This document shows positions 54,353 through 64,000 of a stretch of 64,000 nt of DNA, one piece after another (the stretch's first letter is position 1; every line of letters starts with the position of its first letter). Under the pieces are notes generated by a model. It was not told where the DNA came from. It did not search any database and saw nothing but the letters and a program-made list of their open reading frames with translations. Both the position numbers and the translations under genes were made by a program. Origin of the DNA: Terriglobales bacterium (GTDB lineage Bacteria > Acidobacteriota > Terriglobia > Terriglobales > Acidobacteriaceae); assembly GCA_035567895.1 (NCBI GenBank), contig DATMPC010000022.1:181115-245114 (forward strand), given 5' to 3'.

Positions 54353-57300
54353 GTGGGCAATCGATTTCTTTATAGCGGATTCCTGTGTCTTATTGTGTCT
54401 GTCATCCTATGGACAGGCTGTGGCAGCACTGGTGTGACCTCCTCGGCCGCCGCTCCCGTCAACCCGCCAGCTCTGAGCATTTCAGGCACGCTTACGCCGG
54501 CGACCAAAACGGCCGGCGCAACCGTGACGCTCAGCGGAGGCGCTACCGCAACCACTACGGCCGATGCAAACGGCAACTACAGCTTCACCGGCTTGAGCGG
54601 TGGCAACTATGTTGTCACCCCTAGCAAGATTGGACTCACCTTCAGTCCTGCCAACCAATCGGTAACGCTGAACAGCACGTCGAACAGCGGTGTGAATTTC
54701 ACTGCATCGGCTCCGCTGCAATCCATCAGCATTTCGGCGCCCGTCGCATCGATCACAAAAGGAAACACCGCTCAATTCACTGCGATTGGCACGTTCACTG
54801 ACGGCAGCACTCAGGATCTAACGAACTCCGCAACCTGGAGTTCCTCCAATCCTGGGGCAGCGAGCTTGACCGCTGGAGGCTTAAGTACCGGCATGGGGGT
54901 TGGATCGAGCAACATCACGGCGACCCAAAACGGGATGACATCAAATACCTTTACTCTGACCGTGACAGCGGCCGCACTGCAGTCAATTACGATTAACGCT
55001 CCAAACTCCTCGATCGCCAAGGGAACTACAGATCAGTTCACCGCAACCGGAACCTTCAGCGACGGCAGCACCCAGAATTTGACTGGCTCCGTAACGTGGA
55101 CGTCCTCCACTGCGGCGGCCACAATCACTACCGCTGGCTTGCTAACCGGAGTTACGGTCGGTTCGAGCAACATTACCGCCACGCAGGGCGGAATCACGTC
55201 GAACATCTTCGCATTGGCAGTGACTGCGGCCACGCTTCAATCGATCACGATTAATGGGCCGAATGCCTCCATCGCCAAGGGAACCGCCGAACAGTTCACC
55301 GCCACCGGAACCTTCAGCGACGGCAGCACTCAGAACCTGACGAACTCTGCCACCTGGAGTTCCTCCAACGCAGCGGCTGTAAGCGTAGCCTCCGGTTTGG
55401 CTTCCGGAATCGGCGCCGGCTCCAGCAACATCACTGCGACTCAGAGCGGAATTGCGTCTAATACGTTTGCTCTTTCGATCACGGCGGCCACGCTGCAGTC
55501 GATCGCCATTACCGCCAACAGTTCCTCGATTGCCAAGGGCACCAGCGTTCAGTTCGCAGCAACCGGAACGTTCAGTGACGGCAGCACCCAGAATCTTACG
55601 AATAGCGCCACCTGGGCTTCTTCTAACCCCACAGCCGTCAGCATCAACACCACTGGTTGGGCCACCGGCGTCGCAGTGGGTTCCAGCAATATCACTGCAG
55701 CCCAAAACGGGATTACGTCGAACAGCTTCGCGCTCGCGGTTACCGCAGCTACGCTGCAGTCGATCGCCATTACCGCCAACAGTTCCTCGATCGCCAAGGG
55801 CACTAGTATTCAATTCACAGCTACAGGAACCTTTACTGACGGCACATCGCAGAACCTGACAAACACCGCTACCTGGACTTCTTCGACGCAGACGGTCGTC
55901 AACGTCACAGCCACAGGTCTGGCCATGGGAGCGGCGATCGGTTCAAGCAACATTACCGCCACTCAGAACGGGATCACCTCAGACAGCTTCGCGCTCGCGG
56001 TAACGGCAGCTACGCTGCAGTCGGTCAACATCACCGCCAACAGTTCCTCGATTGCCAAGGGAACCAGCGTGCAGTTCACTGCTACGGGAACCTTCAGCGA
56101 TGGCACGACGCAGAACCTGACCAACACTGCGACCTGGACTAGCTCGAATCCAGCAACTGCCAACATCAGTGCCACCGGTCTGGCTACAGGCGTTGCCATT
56201 GGTTCCGGCAATATCACTGCAACTCAGAACGGGATTACCTCGAACATCTTCGCGCTTACAGTGACGGCGGCCACCCTGCAGTCGATCAATGTGAGCGCCA
56301 GCAGTTCCTCAATCGCGAAGGGCACCAGCATCCAATTCACGGCCACTGGCACCTTCAGTGACGGCAGCACGCAGAACCTGACGAACACGGCGACCTGGAC
56401 TTCTTCAAGTCCGGCAACGGCCAACATCAGCGCGACCGGTCTTGCTACTGGCGCGGCAATCGGTTCAAGCAACATCAACGCATCCCAGAACGGGATCGCA
56501 TCAAACAGCTTTGCTTTGACGGTCACAGCGGCTACGCTGCAATCCATTACTATCAGCGCGGGCAGTTCGTCGATTGCCAACGGCACCAGTCTGCAGTTCA
56601 CGGCTAGCGGAACTTTCAGCGACGGCAGCACTCAGAACATCACAAATAGCGTCGCCTGGGCTTCTTCAAGCCCAGCGACAGTCAATATTAGTGCCACGGG
56701 CCTGGCCACGGGCGCTGCTATCGGCTCGAGCAATATCACAGCGACTCAGAGCGGAATCACCTCCAACACATTTGCTCTGGCAGTTACCGCAGCGACGTTG
56801 CAATCGATCACCATCAACACAACCAGCTCCTCGATTGCGAAAGGCACTAGCGTTCAGTTCACGGCAACAGGAACTTTCAGCGACGGCAGCACTCAGAACC
56901 TCACAAATACTGCAACCTGGGCTTCTTCGAGTCCTGGATCGGTCAACATCAACGCCACCGGTCTTGCTACGGGCGCGGCCATTGGATCGAGTAACGTCAC
57001 CGCTACCCAAAACGGAATCACGTCGAACACCTTTGCGCTCTCAGTCACTGCGGCGGTCCTTCAGTCGATTACGATCAACGCCCCCAGTTCCTCGATTTCC
57101 AAAGGCACGAGCACTCAGTTCACCGCCACCGGAACGTTCAGCGACGGCAGCACCCAAAATTTGACGAATACTGCAACCTGGGCCAGTTCGAGCACCGCAA
57201 CGGTAAACATCACCGCCGCTGGTTTGGCGACTGGAGCGGCTGTTGGCTCCAGCAACATTACGGCGACTCAGAGTGGGATTACCTCGAACACCGTTACGCT

Positions 57301-59710
57301 GACGGTGACGGCTGCTACGCTGCAATCGATTGCGATCAGTTCCCCGAAGACCTCAATTGCCAAGGGAACCAGTGTGCAGTTCACAGCCACGGGAACGTTC
57401 AGCGATGGCAGTACGCAAAACCTGACAAATACGGCGACCTGGGCCTCTTCAAGTCCAGCGGCGGTCAATATCAGCGCTGCTGGTCTGGCCACCGGCGCTG
57501 CTATCGGTTCCAGCAACGTCACAGCGACCCAGAACGGGATCACTTCCAACTCATTTACTCTGACGGTTACGGCAGCTACGCTGCAGTCCATCTCGATCAC
57601 CGCGCCCAAGGCTTCCATCGCTAAGGGCACCACCGATCAGTTCACCGCGACGGGAACCTTTACTGACAGCACAACGCAAGACCTCACAGGCTCCGTCACG
57701 TGGACGTCATCGAGTCCTTCAATGGTCAACATCAGCGCCAGTGGTCTCGCCACCGGCTCGGCGATCGGATCGAGCAACATCACTGCCACTCAGAGCGGGA
57801 TCACCTCTAACAGCTTCGCGGTCACGGTCACAGCGGCGACGTTGCAATCGATCAACGTCAGCGCAGGAAGCTCTTCCATCGCGAAGGGCACGACCGTTCA
57901 GTTCGCTGCGACCGGAACCTTCACTGACGGCAGCACGCAGAACCTGACGAACACCGCAACCTGGGCAAGCTCAAGTCCGGCCACGGTCAATATCAGCGCC
58001 ACAGGTTTGGCAACGGGATCAGCTACCGGGTCCAGCAACATCACGGCCACCCAGAGCGGAATTACGTCGAACAGCTTCGCGCTGACAGTAACGGCGCCAA
58101 CGTTGCAGTCGATCAGCGTAACTGCGCCGAACACATCACTGGGTATCGGACTCACGCAACAGTTCACCGCCACTGGCACGTTCAGCGACGGCAGCACCCA
58201 GAACCTGAGTAACACCGCCACTTGGGCGAGCTCGATTCCGGCAAACGCCAGCATTAGTTCCACCGGTTTGGCTACAGGCGTAGCCAGCGGTTCAACCAAC
58301 ATCACTGCGACCCAGAATGGGATCACGTCGAACAGCTTCGCGCTTACCGTGACGGCGGTTATCTCGGGAGCATTGACAAGCAGCGGCGCGGGAGCAACGG
58401 TTACTTTGAGTGGGGCCGCAACTTCCTCGACCACCGCCGACTCGAGCGGCAACTACAGCTTCACCGGAATCGTGAACGGCACCTACACCGTGACGCCAAC
58501 GAAAGCTGGAGTCACGTTTAGTCCTACAAGCCAGAACGTTACTATCAGTGGAACATCGAATGCCGGGGTCAACTTCACCGCAACCGTCCAGACGTGGACT
58601 ATCTCTGGCACGCTGAGTCCAGCCTCAGATACCACGGGTGCGACTGTCACACTGAGCGGAGCCGCGAGCGCCACAACGACTGCAGCCGCAAACGGCAGCT
58701 ACAGTTTCAGCGGGCTCGCGAACGGCGCGTACACCGTCACGCCAACGAAGACCAGTTACAACTTCACTCCGGCGAGTCGCCAGATAACGGTTTCAAATGC
58801 GTCGCAAACCGGTGTGAACTTCGCGACTGTTCCTGCGCTTACGATTTCGCCGGCTGCTGGCTTCACCTTCACCAACATCACGGTCGGAACGACCAGCCCG
58901 TTGCAATCGGGCACTCTGACTGCCGCGGGCGGCAGCGTTACCGTGACCAGCGACACGCTTACCGGCGCGGGATTCGGTTTGAGCAACATCACCTTCCCGG
59001 TAACACTAGCTCCCGGACAAACGCAAAACTTCAGTGTGAGCTTCTCGCCGTCAGTAACAGGCACTGTGTCGGGATCGCTGTCGTTCAGCAGTAATGCTTC
59101 GAGCACTACGCCGTCATCACTCGCGCTCAGTGGAGTTGGCGCGGGCCTCGGCGTCTCCCCAGCCTCCGTGAACTTCGGTTCCGTGCCCGACGGAACTACA
59201 AGCGCCTCAACAACCGGCACGCTCAGTGCAACCGGAGCACCGGTGACAATCACTGCAGCGAACCTTGCCGGAGCTGGATTCTCGATCTCCGGGCTGCCCA
59301 CGTTGCCATTCACCATCCTCGCTGGTCAAAGCCAGCAATTCAGCGTGACATTCTCTCCAGCCTCGGGTTCACCAGGTCCCGCTTCGGGAAGCATTTCGTT
59401 TGTAACCGGCCTCAACAACGTAACTCAGAACTTGTCAGGTACTGGAACTTCGAACGTCTCGGTGACGTGGACGGCGAGTACCACACCGAGCGTCACCTAT
59501 AACGTGTATCGATGCTCGATCTCAGCCGCCGCATGCGATCCGACTCAACCGGGCAATTTCGGTTCGCCAATCGCGACGGCTATTGCCGGAACAGCGTACA
59601 CCGACTTGACCGTCTCCTCCGGTGTCACGTACTACTACGCGCTCACGGCCGTGGATACTACTAACGTAGAGAGCCAGCTATCGGCGGTAGCCAACGCGGT
59701 AATCCCCTAG
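54353..59710 (+). CDS. Giant BIG_2-repeat lipoprotein
   Basis: A 1,785-residue exported lipoprotein, starting at GTG 54353; the signal region ends in ILWTGC. It has an N-terminal carboxypeptidase-regulatory-like domain (SISGTLTPATKTAGATVTLSGG), then 14 BIG_2-type bacterial Ig repeats of about 86 residues, each opening LQSI...SSIAKGTS..FTATGTFSDGSTQNLTN. Two more regulatory-like domains (GNYSFTGIVNGTYTVTP, GSYSFSGLANGAYTVTP), two choice-of-anchor-D domains and a fibronectin-III-like end with YNVYRC follow. The frame is intact. The C-terminal modules mirror those of the protein at 9111-17790. A surface fibre, adhesin or matrix role is inferred. Neighbour repeats are close in DNA sequence, so copy number may vary. 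Confidence 0.92.
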   Translation: MGNRFLYSGFLCLIVSVILWTGCGSTGVTSSAAAPVNPPALSISGTLTPATKTAGATVTLSGGATATTTADANGNYSFTGLSGGNYVVTPSKIGLTFSPANQSVTLNSTSNSGVNFTASAPLQSISISAPVASITKGNTAQFTAIGTFTDGSTQDLTNSATWSSSNPGAASLTAGGLSTGMGVGSSNITATQNGMTSNTFTLTVTAAALQSITINAPNSSIAKGTTDQFTATGTFSDGSTQNLTGSVTWTSSTAAATITTAGLLTGVTVGSSNITATQGGITSNIFALAVTAATLQSITINGPNASIAKGTAEQFTATGTFSDGSTQNLTNSATWSSSNAAAVSVASGLASGIGAGSSNITATQSGIASNTFALSITAATLQSIAITANSSSIAKGTSVQFAATGTFSDGSTQNLTNSATWASSNPTAVSINTTGWATGVAVGSSNITAAQNGITSNSFALAVTAATLQSIAITANSSSIAKGTSIQFTATGTFTDGTSQNLTNTATWTSSTQTVVNVTATGLAMGAAIGSSNITATQNGITSDSFALAVTAATLQSVNITANSSSIAKGTSVQFTATGTFSDGTTQNLTNTATWTSSNPATANISATGLATGVAIGSGNITATQNGITSNIFALTVTAATLQSINVSASSSSIAKGTSIQFTATGTFSDGSTQNLTNTATWTSSSPATANISATGLATGAAIGSSNINASQNGIASNSFALTVTAATLQSITISAGSSSIANGTSLQFTASGTFSDGSTQNITNSVAWASSSPATVNISATGLATGAAIGSSNITATQSGITSNTFALAVTAATLQSITINTTSSSIAKGTSVQFTATGTFSDGSTQNLTNTATWASSSPGSVNINATGLATGAAIGSSNVTATQNGITSNTFALSVTAAVLQSITINAPSSSISKGTSTQFTATGTFSDGSTQNLTNTATWASSSTATVNITAAGLATGAAVGSSNITATQSGITSNTVTLTVTAATLQSIAISSPKTSIAKGTSVQFTATGTFSDGSTQNLTNTATWASSSPAAVNISAAGLATGAAIGSSNVTATQNGITSNSFTLTVTAATLQSISITAPKASIAKGTTDQFTATGTFTDSTTQDLTGSVTWTSSSPSMVNISASGLATGSAIGSSNITATQSGITSNSFAVTVTAATLQSINVSAGSSSIAKGTTVQFAATGTFTDGSTQNLTNTATWASSSPATVNISATGLATGSATGSSNITATQSGITSNSFALTVTAPTLQSISVTAPNTSLGIGLTQQFTATGTFSDGSTQNLSNTATWASSIPANASISSTGLATGVASGSTNITATQNGITSNSFALTVTAVISGALTSSGAGATVTLSGAATSSTTADSSGNYSFTGIVNGTYTVTPTKAGVTFSPTSQNVTISGTSNAGVNFTATVQTWTISGTLSPASDTTGATVTLSGAASATTTAAANGSYSFSGLANGAYTVTPTKTSYNFTPASRQITVSNASQTGVNFATVPALTISPAAGFTFTNITVGTTSPLQSGTLTAAGGSVTVTSDTLTGAGFGLSNITFPVTLAPGQTQNFSVSFSPSVTGTVSGSLSFSSNASSTTPSSLALSGVGAGLGVSPASVNFGSVPDGTTSASTTGTLSATGAPVTITAANLAGAGFSISGLPTLPFTILAGQSQQFSVTFSPASGSPGPASGSISFVTGLNNVTQNLSGTGTSNVSVTWTASTTPSVTYNVYRCSISAAACDPTQPGNFGSPIATAIAGTAYTDLTVSSGVTYYYALTAVDTTNVESQLSAVANAVIP

Positions 59711-59804
59711 TCAGTCGCGGCCGAGGTTGGTTTGAGGAACTAGAACATTTGGACCAAAACAGAACACGCTGAAAAAACCATAGGCGAGCGCGAAGGAAGA
59801 GGGT

Positions 59805-59827
59805 AACGCCCTTTTCGTCTGGGCGTT
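59805..59827. terminator. Stem-loop between giant lipoprotein and TonB receptor genes
   Basis: AACGCCC and GGGCGTT form a perfect 7-bp stem with the loop TTTTCGTCT, 95 bases after the lipoprotein gene. No T run follows, so termination is only suggested. The rest of 59711-60165 holds no gene; the AGGAG site of the next gene is at its right end. Confidence 0.45.
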
Positions 59828-60165
59828 CGTCATCCAAAATCCCCATCCTGTCCCTTCCTTGCCCTCACAGCATCCTGGCGCTTGCTCGAGACTGCGCTAT
59901 GGTTTTCAGTAACTCTCCTCCATTCATTTAGATTTCCTCCGGCTCAGCACTCGAAACCTGAAACGGAGCCAGGACCCGCGATCCAGTACCTCGTCCCTGC
60001 CCGCCGTCACACAGTACCGTCTTCTTTACAGTTCATTACACAGACAAACAATTCTCCGAATTTGGTAGTCGATCTGCACGTTTATCGACAACCGTCCATT
60101 CCCGCAGCCTCCCTCACGGGGACAAACGACTACCGAGTGCAAGAGAACAGGAGAAAACTCTAGAT

Positions 60166-63100
60166 ATGAAAAACAGGTACTGGTCGAACTACGCAACGGC
60201 CATACTCATGGTGTTTTCGCTGCTCGTTACAGCCTGCTTGTGGGCTCAAACGAGCCGCGGAACTGTAGCTGGGACGATTACCGATCCGAGCGGTGCAGTC
60301 ATCAGGGGCGCGCAAGTATCACTTAAGAGTCTGGGAACGGGAATCATCCGCCAGACCACTACAAACAATGAAGGCACGTATCGCTTTGACGCCGTCGATC
60401 CCGGAGCATACGAGATCACGGCGAGCTTCCAGGGATTCGCCGCATACAAGGTTGCGAACATTGACGTGCCCGCGAACAAGACCACGGATGTCGACATGGC
60501 TCTTAAGCTCGCCAGCACAGCCGACGAGGTTATCAATGTCGAGGCAAGCACGGCAGGACTCGAGCTGCAACGAACCGAAGAGCGTCGCGCTTCGACCATT
60601 TCCCAATTGGAACTCAAGGATGTGCCCATCATTGGCCAAAATTCCTTGAATTTGCTTGTCACGGTTCCAGGCGCCGTGCAAACCAAGCTAGGAGGCTCGC
60701 TCGACAGCGGTATCGGCGCCATCAACGGTGCTCGAGCCCGGTCGAACAACTTCCTCATCGACGGTATGGACAACAACGACATCTCTGTCGCCGGTCCAGT
60801 GGCGACGCTCACTAACAATGACGCCATTCAGGAAGTATCGATCCAGACTTCCAACTTCAGCGCGGAGTACGGACGCGCAGGCGGCGCTGTGGTAAATCAA
60901 GTTACCAAATCGGGAACGAATTCGCTGCATGGCACAGGCGCATGGGTTTATCGCTCTGAGGTTTTCAATGCAACCACTCTGCCGCAGCGTGCCGGCGCAG
61001 GTCCCGGGGCTTCGTTGAACGAGATAAAGCCTCCGTTCAAAGAGAACCTCCCCGCGTTTACGATCGGCGGGCCGGTAGTAATTCCTCATCTCTATGACGG
61101 CCGCAACAAGACGTTCTTCTTCGCCGGAGCACAGTGGGACCGATTCTCGGCCGGCGCTGATCAAGCGGTGTTCAGCAATGTCCCAACCGCACAAGGAGTC
61201 GCGGTACTTCAAGGTTTGGCTTCGAAGTGCCCGAACGTCGCTCTCTATCTCAACTCACTTCAGGGGCTGACCTCGCCGTCGGCTTCGGGAGCCATCGATA
61301 TCTCGCTGCCGGCCAGCACTTTTTCCACGACCGGATCCTGCAATGGCACTGCGCGTACCGGACTCACTGTTCCTATGGGCGCAGTCTCGCGGACCTTCCC
61401 ATCGGTTCAGCTCACGAACAATCATCAGATCCGAATCGATCACAACCCTTCGGACCGTCAGTTCATGAGCTTCCGCTGGTACTGGATTGATTTCAACGGA
61501 GGGATAACAGCCTCGACTGCAGGTTTGTCTCCACTCTTCGATGCGAGTCAAACCAACCGCCAGTTGAATGGCGCATTCACCGACACGTATGTGATTTCTC
61601 CCCGCACGACCAACGAATTCCGATTCAGCTATGGGCGCGCTCATCTCGACGTCCCCATCCAGCCCGGAATCGGAGCAACCTTGCCGCGGTTTGTCGTGTC
61701 AGGAATCAGTTCGTTCGGTACCTCGAGCACCTTCCCCCAAGGACGCGTCTCGAACAACTATCAGTATCAGGACACGATTGGTATGGTTCGCGGCAAGCAC
61801 TCAATCCGTACCGGAGTGGAGTTCCTGCGGCAGCTCGCGAGGCAATCCGCGCCGATCAACAGCCGCTCGATCGTCACCTACAATCCGAGCACCGGCGTCG
61901 AGGCGTTTGCAAACTTCATCGATGATTTCTCCGGCGACCAGGGCAACATCGCCAAGCAGTTCGGAAGTCCGATCTACCGTCCGAATCTGTTCCGCTGGTC
62001 CCTCTTTATACAGGACAGCTGGCAGCTTGCTCCTACATTCACGCTGAATGCAGGTCTGCGCTACGAGAACTTCGGTCAACCGGCGAACATCTTCCCCTTC
62101 CCTGCGTACTCAGGAGATGATGTTGCCAAGTTCACGGTTCCAAACAAGGTCCAATCGCCGAATCACAACTTCGGGCCGTCGCTTGGATTTGCCTGGAGTC
62201 CACAAAGTGGACCTCTCGCCTGGCATGGTGGCGCCGGCAAGACGGTAGTCCGCGGTGGCTATCAGCTCACTTACGACACCTTCTTCAACAACTTGCTCTC
62301 GAACATGGCTGCAGGTGCGCCGAATAACCCCGCGAACCTCCCCATTATCGGCACGCAGACTGCCTCAGCACCACGCGGCCTTGCTGCATTGAACGCGGCC
62401 CTCCTTCCAACTGTGACGGTAGGTCCGCTCAATCCATTGGCCGGGAGCTCCAACCAGTTCGATCCAAACATAACTAACCCGCGCTATAACCACTTCTCAC
62501 TTGGTGTGCAACGAGAAGTCGCTGGCGGAACTGTAGTGGATCTCTCCTACGTCGGCGGACTCGGACGTCACATCTTCAACAATCTGGTGACCAACCCGTT
62601 CCTGCCCAATGCTGCAAAGACGGCCACTGGCTCGCGGTTGAATCCGGCCTTCGGTCCACGCACGATCCGGGCCAGCGAGGCTACCTCCAACTATCATGCG
62701 ATGCAACTCGAGGTTCGCAATCACCTGATGCAAACGCTCGTGGGCGGCATCGAATTCCGCAGCGCCTATACGTGGTCGCGCAACATGGATGAAACCAGCG
62801 AAGTGTTTGTGACCAACAATCAAAACTCCTCGAATCCAGCCGTAAACCCCTTTATCTTCCCGAATGGCCTTCGCGCCGATTACGGTCCGTCGGATAACGA
62901 CCGGCGTCACGTATGGCAGTCAACAGCCGTTTGGCAGGTGCGAGGTCCTAAGACCGGAATCCTGGGGCAGGCGTTCGGCGGATGGACCCTGGCTACCATC
63001 ATCCCCGTCTCATCGGGACAGCCCTATACCGTTATCAACGGTACTGACCGCGATCTCGATGGTTCGCTCGCGGGCGACCGTCCCGACGTGGGCAACTGGA

Positions 63101-63531
63101 ACGCGCCATTCAACTCCAGGGCAAAGATCAGCACTACCTGCAGCACTGGATTGATCAATCCGGATTCCGGCGCTTGCGTCACTGCAAACGACGTTCGCTG
63201 GGTTCAGGTTGCGGCCTACAATCCAAACAGCCCCCGCACCGGCCGTAGGAATTCGCTCTACACCGATGGCTCGGTCAACATGCATTTGAACATCCTGAAG
63301 AACTTCAAGATCACGGAGAGAGTCGGCCTGGAATATCGGGCTGAAATCTTCAATCTTCTCAACCACCAGAACTTCAACTTTGCTCCCTTCCTCAGCGGCG
63401 GAGCTTCCACCGTGATTGTTCGAGACGCAGCGAAGGGTAACTTCCTGAATTTCAACAATGGCGATAGCTCGGAGGATGTCTTCACGCTCACTCAACGCAA
63501 CATGAGAATGGGACTCAAGGTGAGCTTCTAA
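60166..63531 (+). CDS. Oar-like TonB-dependent receptor
   Basis: ATG 60166 is preceded by AGGAG. The 1,121-residue product has a signal peptide (ILMVFSLLVTACLWAQ), a carboxypeptidase-regulatory-like domain (GTVAGTITDPSGAVIRGAQV, YRFDAVDPGAYEITASFQGF), a plug-type region (LELKDVPIIGQNSLNLLVTVPG, FLIDGMDNNDI, TSNFSAEYGRAGGAVVNQV) and a beta-barrel ending MRMGLKVSF with the terminal Phe. It is of the same class as the product of 43437-46916 but clearly divergent. It is monocistronic here, with no neighbouring regulator. The substrate is unknown; a sugar polymer or peptide is usual for the group. SusD-like or enzyme partners are not visible in the window. Confidence 0.93.
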   Translation: MKNRYWSNYATAILMVFSLLVTACLWAQTSRGTVAGTITDPSGAVIRGAQVSLKSLGTGIIRQTTTNNEGTYRFDAVDPGAYEITASFQGFAAYKVANIDVPANKTTDVDMALKLASTADEVINVEASTAGLELQRTEERRASTISQLELKDVPIIGQNSLNLLVTVPGAVQTKLGGSLDSGIGAINGARARSNNFLIDGMDNNDISVAGPVATLTNNDAIQEVSIQTSNFSAEYGRAGGAVVNQVTKSGTNSLHGTGAWVYRSEVFNATTLPQRAGAGPGASLNEIKPPFKENLPAFTIGGPVVIPHLYDGRNKTFFFAGAQWDRFSAGADQAVFSNVPTAQGVAVLQGLASKCPNVALYLNSLQGLTSPSASGAIDISLPASTFSTTGSCNGTARTGLTVPMGAVSRTFPSVQLTNNHQIRIDHNPSDRQFMSFRWYWIDFNGGITASTAGLSPLFDASQTNRQLNGAFTDTYVISPRTTNEFRFSYGRAHLDVPIQPGIGATLPRFVVSGISSFGTSSTFPQGRVSNNYQYQDTIGMVRGKHSIRTGVEFLRQLARQSAPINSRSIVTYNPSTGVEAFANFIDDFSGDQGNIAKQFGSPIYRPNLFRWSLFIQDSWQLAPTFTLNAGLRYENFGQPANIFPFPAYSGDDVAKFTVPNKVQSPNHNFGPSLGFAWSPQSGPLAWHGGAGKTVVRGGYQLTYDTFFNNLLSNMAAGAPNNPANLPIIGTQTASAPRGLAALNAALLPTVTVGPLNPLAGSSNQFDPNITNPRYNHFSLGVQREVAGGTVVDLSYVGGLGRHIFNNLVTNPFLPNAAKTATGSRLNPAFGPRTIRASEATSNYHAMQLEVRNHLMQTLVGGIEFRSAYTWSRNMDETSEVFVTNNQNSSNPAVNPFIFPNGLRADYGPSDNDRRHVWQSTAVWQVRGPKTGILGQAFGGWTLATIIPVSSGQPYTVINGTDRDLDGSLAGDRPDVGNWNAPFNSRAKISTTCSTGLINPDSGACVTANDVRWVQVAAYNPNSPRTGRRNSLYTDGSVNMHLNILKNFKITERVGLEYRAEIFNLLNHQNFNFAPFLSGGASTVIVRDAAKGNFLNFNNGDSSEDVFTLTQRNMRMGLKVSF

Positions 63532-63804
63532 GCGGTTTCGAGCGGAAGCAGCAGGGGCACGGATTCCGGATTCCATCCGTGCCCCTTTTACTTTCTCCAC
63601 ATATTTGCGCAGCGATTCGCTCCTTTTGGTTCGCGCCAGGGCATCAACTTTGGAGGTCGATGAGTGTAATGGCGATTTAACACCAACTACCGCACCAATC
63701 CCTAGTTTCCGAATTGCCGACGATACTGGAGTTGATGGCGACAAGTCCGTTTACCAGGACCTGGAGGTGGTTCCTGGATCGACGCTGTTGCCATACGGCT
63801 TTAT

Positions 63805-64000
63805 TTAATGGAACGCAAGAGTGCCATCGGACCAATACGGTACTTCGATTGGCACGGTTCGCAGCGGCGGCAGCTCTTTGTTCAGTGGACTATCTGGTTT
63901 GTCAGGGTCCGGGAACCAGATAGATGTCGAAGAAATGGGTGAGTTCGGATCATCGGCGTTCAATTCAGCAGGATCTTTCATCGGCAAGAAGAACATCACG
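63805..64000 (-). CDS. C-terminal part of a gene running off the window (tentative)
   Basis: A minus-strand frame reaches the window edge and stops at TAA 63807-63805. The 64 visible residues are hydrophilic and Pro-rich (DPAELNADDPNSPIS, WFPDPDKPDSPLNKELPP, IEVPYWSDGTLAFH). The composition is protein-like, but nothing was recognised, and the start may lie outside. The spacer 63532-63804 shows no gene. Confidence 0.35.
   Translation of the reverse strand, partial: VMFFLPMKDPAELNADDPNSPISSTSIWFPDPDKPDSPLNKELPPLRTVPIEVPYWSDGTLAFH

Noticed and set aside
54353..59710. Periodic DNA repeats as a possible CRISPR or satellite
   Set aside because: They are codons of BIG_2 protein repeats in one continuous reading frame.
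63605..63808. 67-codon plus-strand frame after the TonB receptor
   Set aside because: No ribosome binding site or recognisable sequence, and composition is unlike neighbouring genes.

Overview
The window looks like a piece of an Acidobacteriota chromosome, most likely class Terriglobia. This is inferred from gene content: Oar-type TonB-dependent receptors with an N-terminal carboxypeptidase-regulatory domain, an 850-residue MacB/FtsX-type permease of the kind abundant in that phylum, a CadC-like winged-helix/TPR regulator, giant lipoproteins built from Ig-like repeats, and many intergenic hairpins of the GGGTG...CACCC type. No rRNA, tRNA or CRISPR array was recognised.

Layout. 1-4300 (minus): lnt, prfB (with the classical programmed +1 frameshift), a helical-repeat protein and a CoA-binding protein. 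4396-5222: a GAF-domain gene broken by two frameshifts. 5428-8731: a PD-(D/E)XK-like protein, a membrane protein, an alpha/beta hydrolase and two small proteins. 9111-17790: a giant repeat lipoprotein interrupted by one extra G. 17885-19560 (minus): an AI-2E-family permease and a Tat-exported DsrE-like protein. 19800-25631 (minus): a complete pgaABCD operon for a poly-N-acetylglucosamine-type exopolysaccharide. 25887-28202 (minus): an ArsR-led operon (ArsR, VOC protein, a 52-residue ArsR-tail mini-protein, SRPBCC protein, small membrane protein, DUF1801 protein). 28361-34946: a permease, a frameshifted S9 peptidase, a secreted amidohydrolase and a small membrane protein. 34980-40287: small genes separated by dispersed hairpins, with a RAYT-type transposase. 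40288-46916: a PD40 protein, a split winged-helix/TPR regulator and a TonB receptor. 46917-47846: repeat-rich spacer. 47847-51568 (minus): two MacB-like permeases, a 3-hydroxyacyl-CoA dehydrogenase and a small protein. 51674-52100: a 35-bp inverted repeat and a csaA remnant. 52112-53985: a GntR regulator and a trans-sulfuration enzyme. 54353-63531: a second giant BIG_2 lipoprotein and a second TonB receptor.

The most notable observation is the DsrE-like gene at 19093-19560. Its apparent stop at 19216-19218 is an in-frame TGA, followed without any frame change by 40 codons that complete the expected C-terminus. The TGA sits where a redox Cys would be, giving a U-G-A-C motif. This makes it a strong candidate for a Tat-exported selenoprotein.

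Other points of interest are the ArsR dimerisation-tail mini-protein, a possible leaderless arsR transcript, a hairpin pair at the 3' end of the RAYT gene, and a pseudoknot-capable leader before the first giant lipoprotein. Six single-base frame breaks in unrelated genes suggest either residual assembly indels or real gene decay, and each should be checked against reads.
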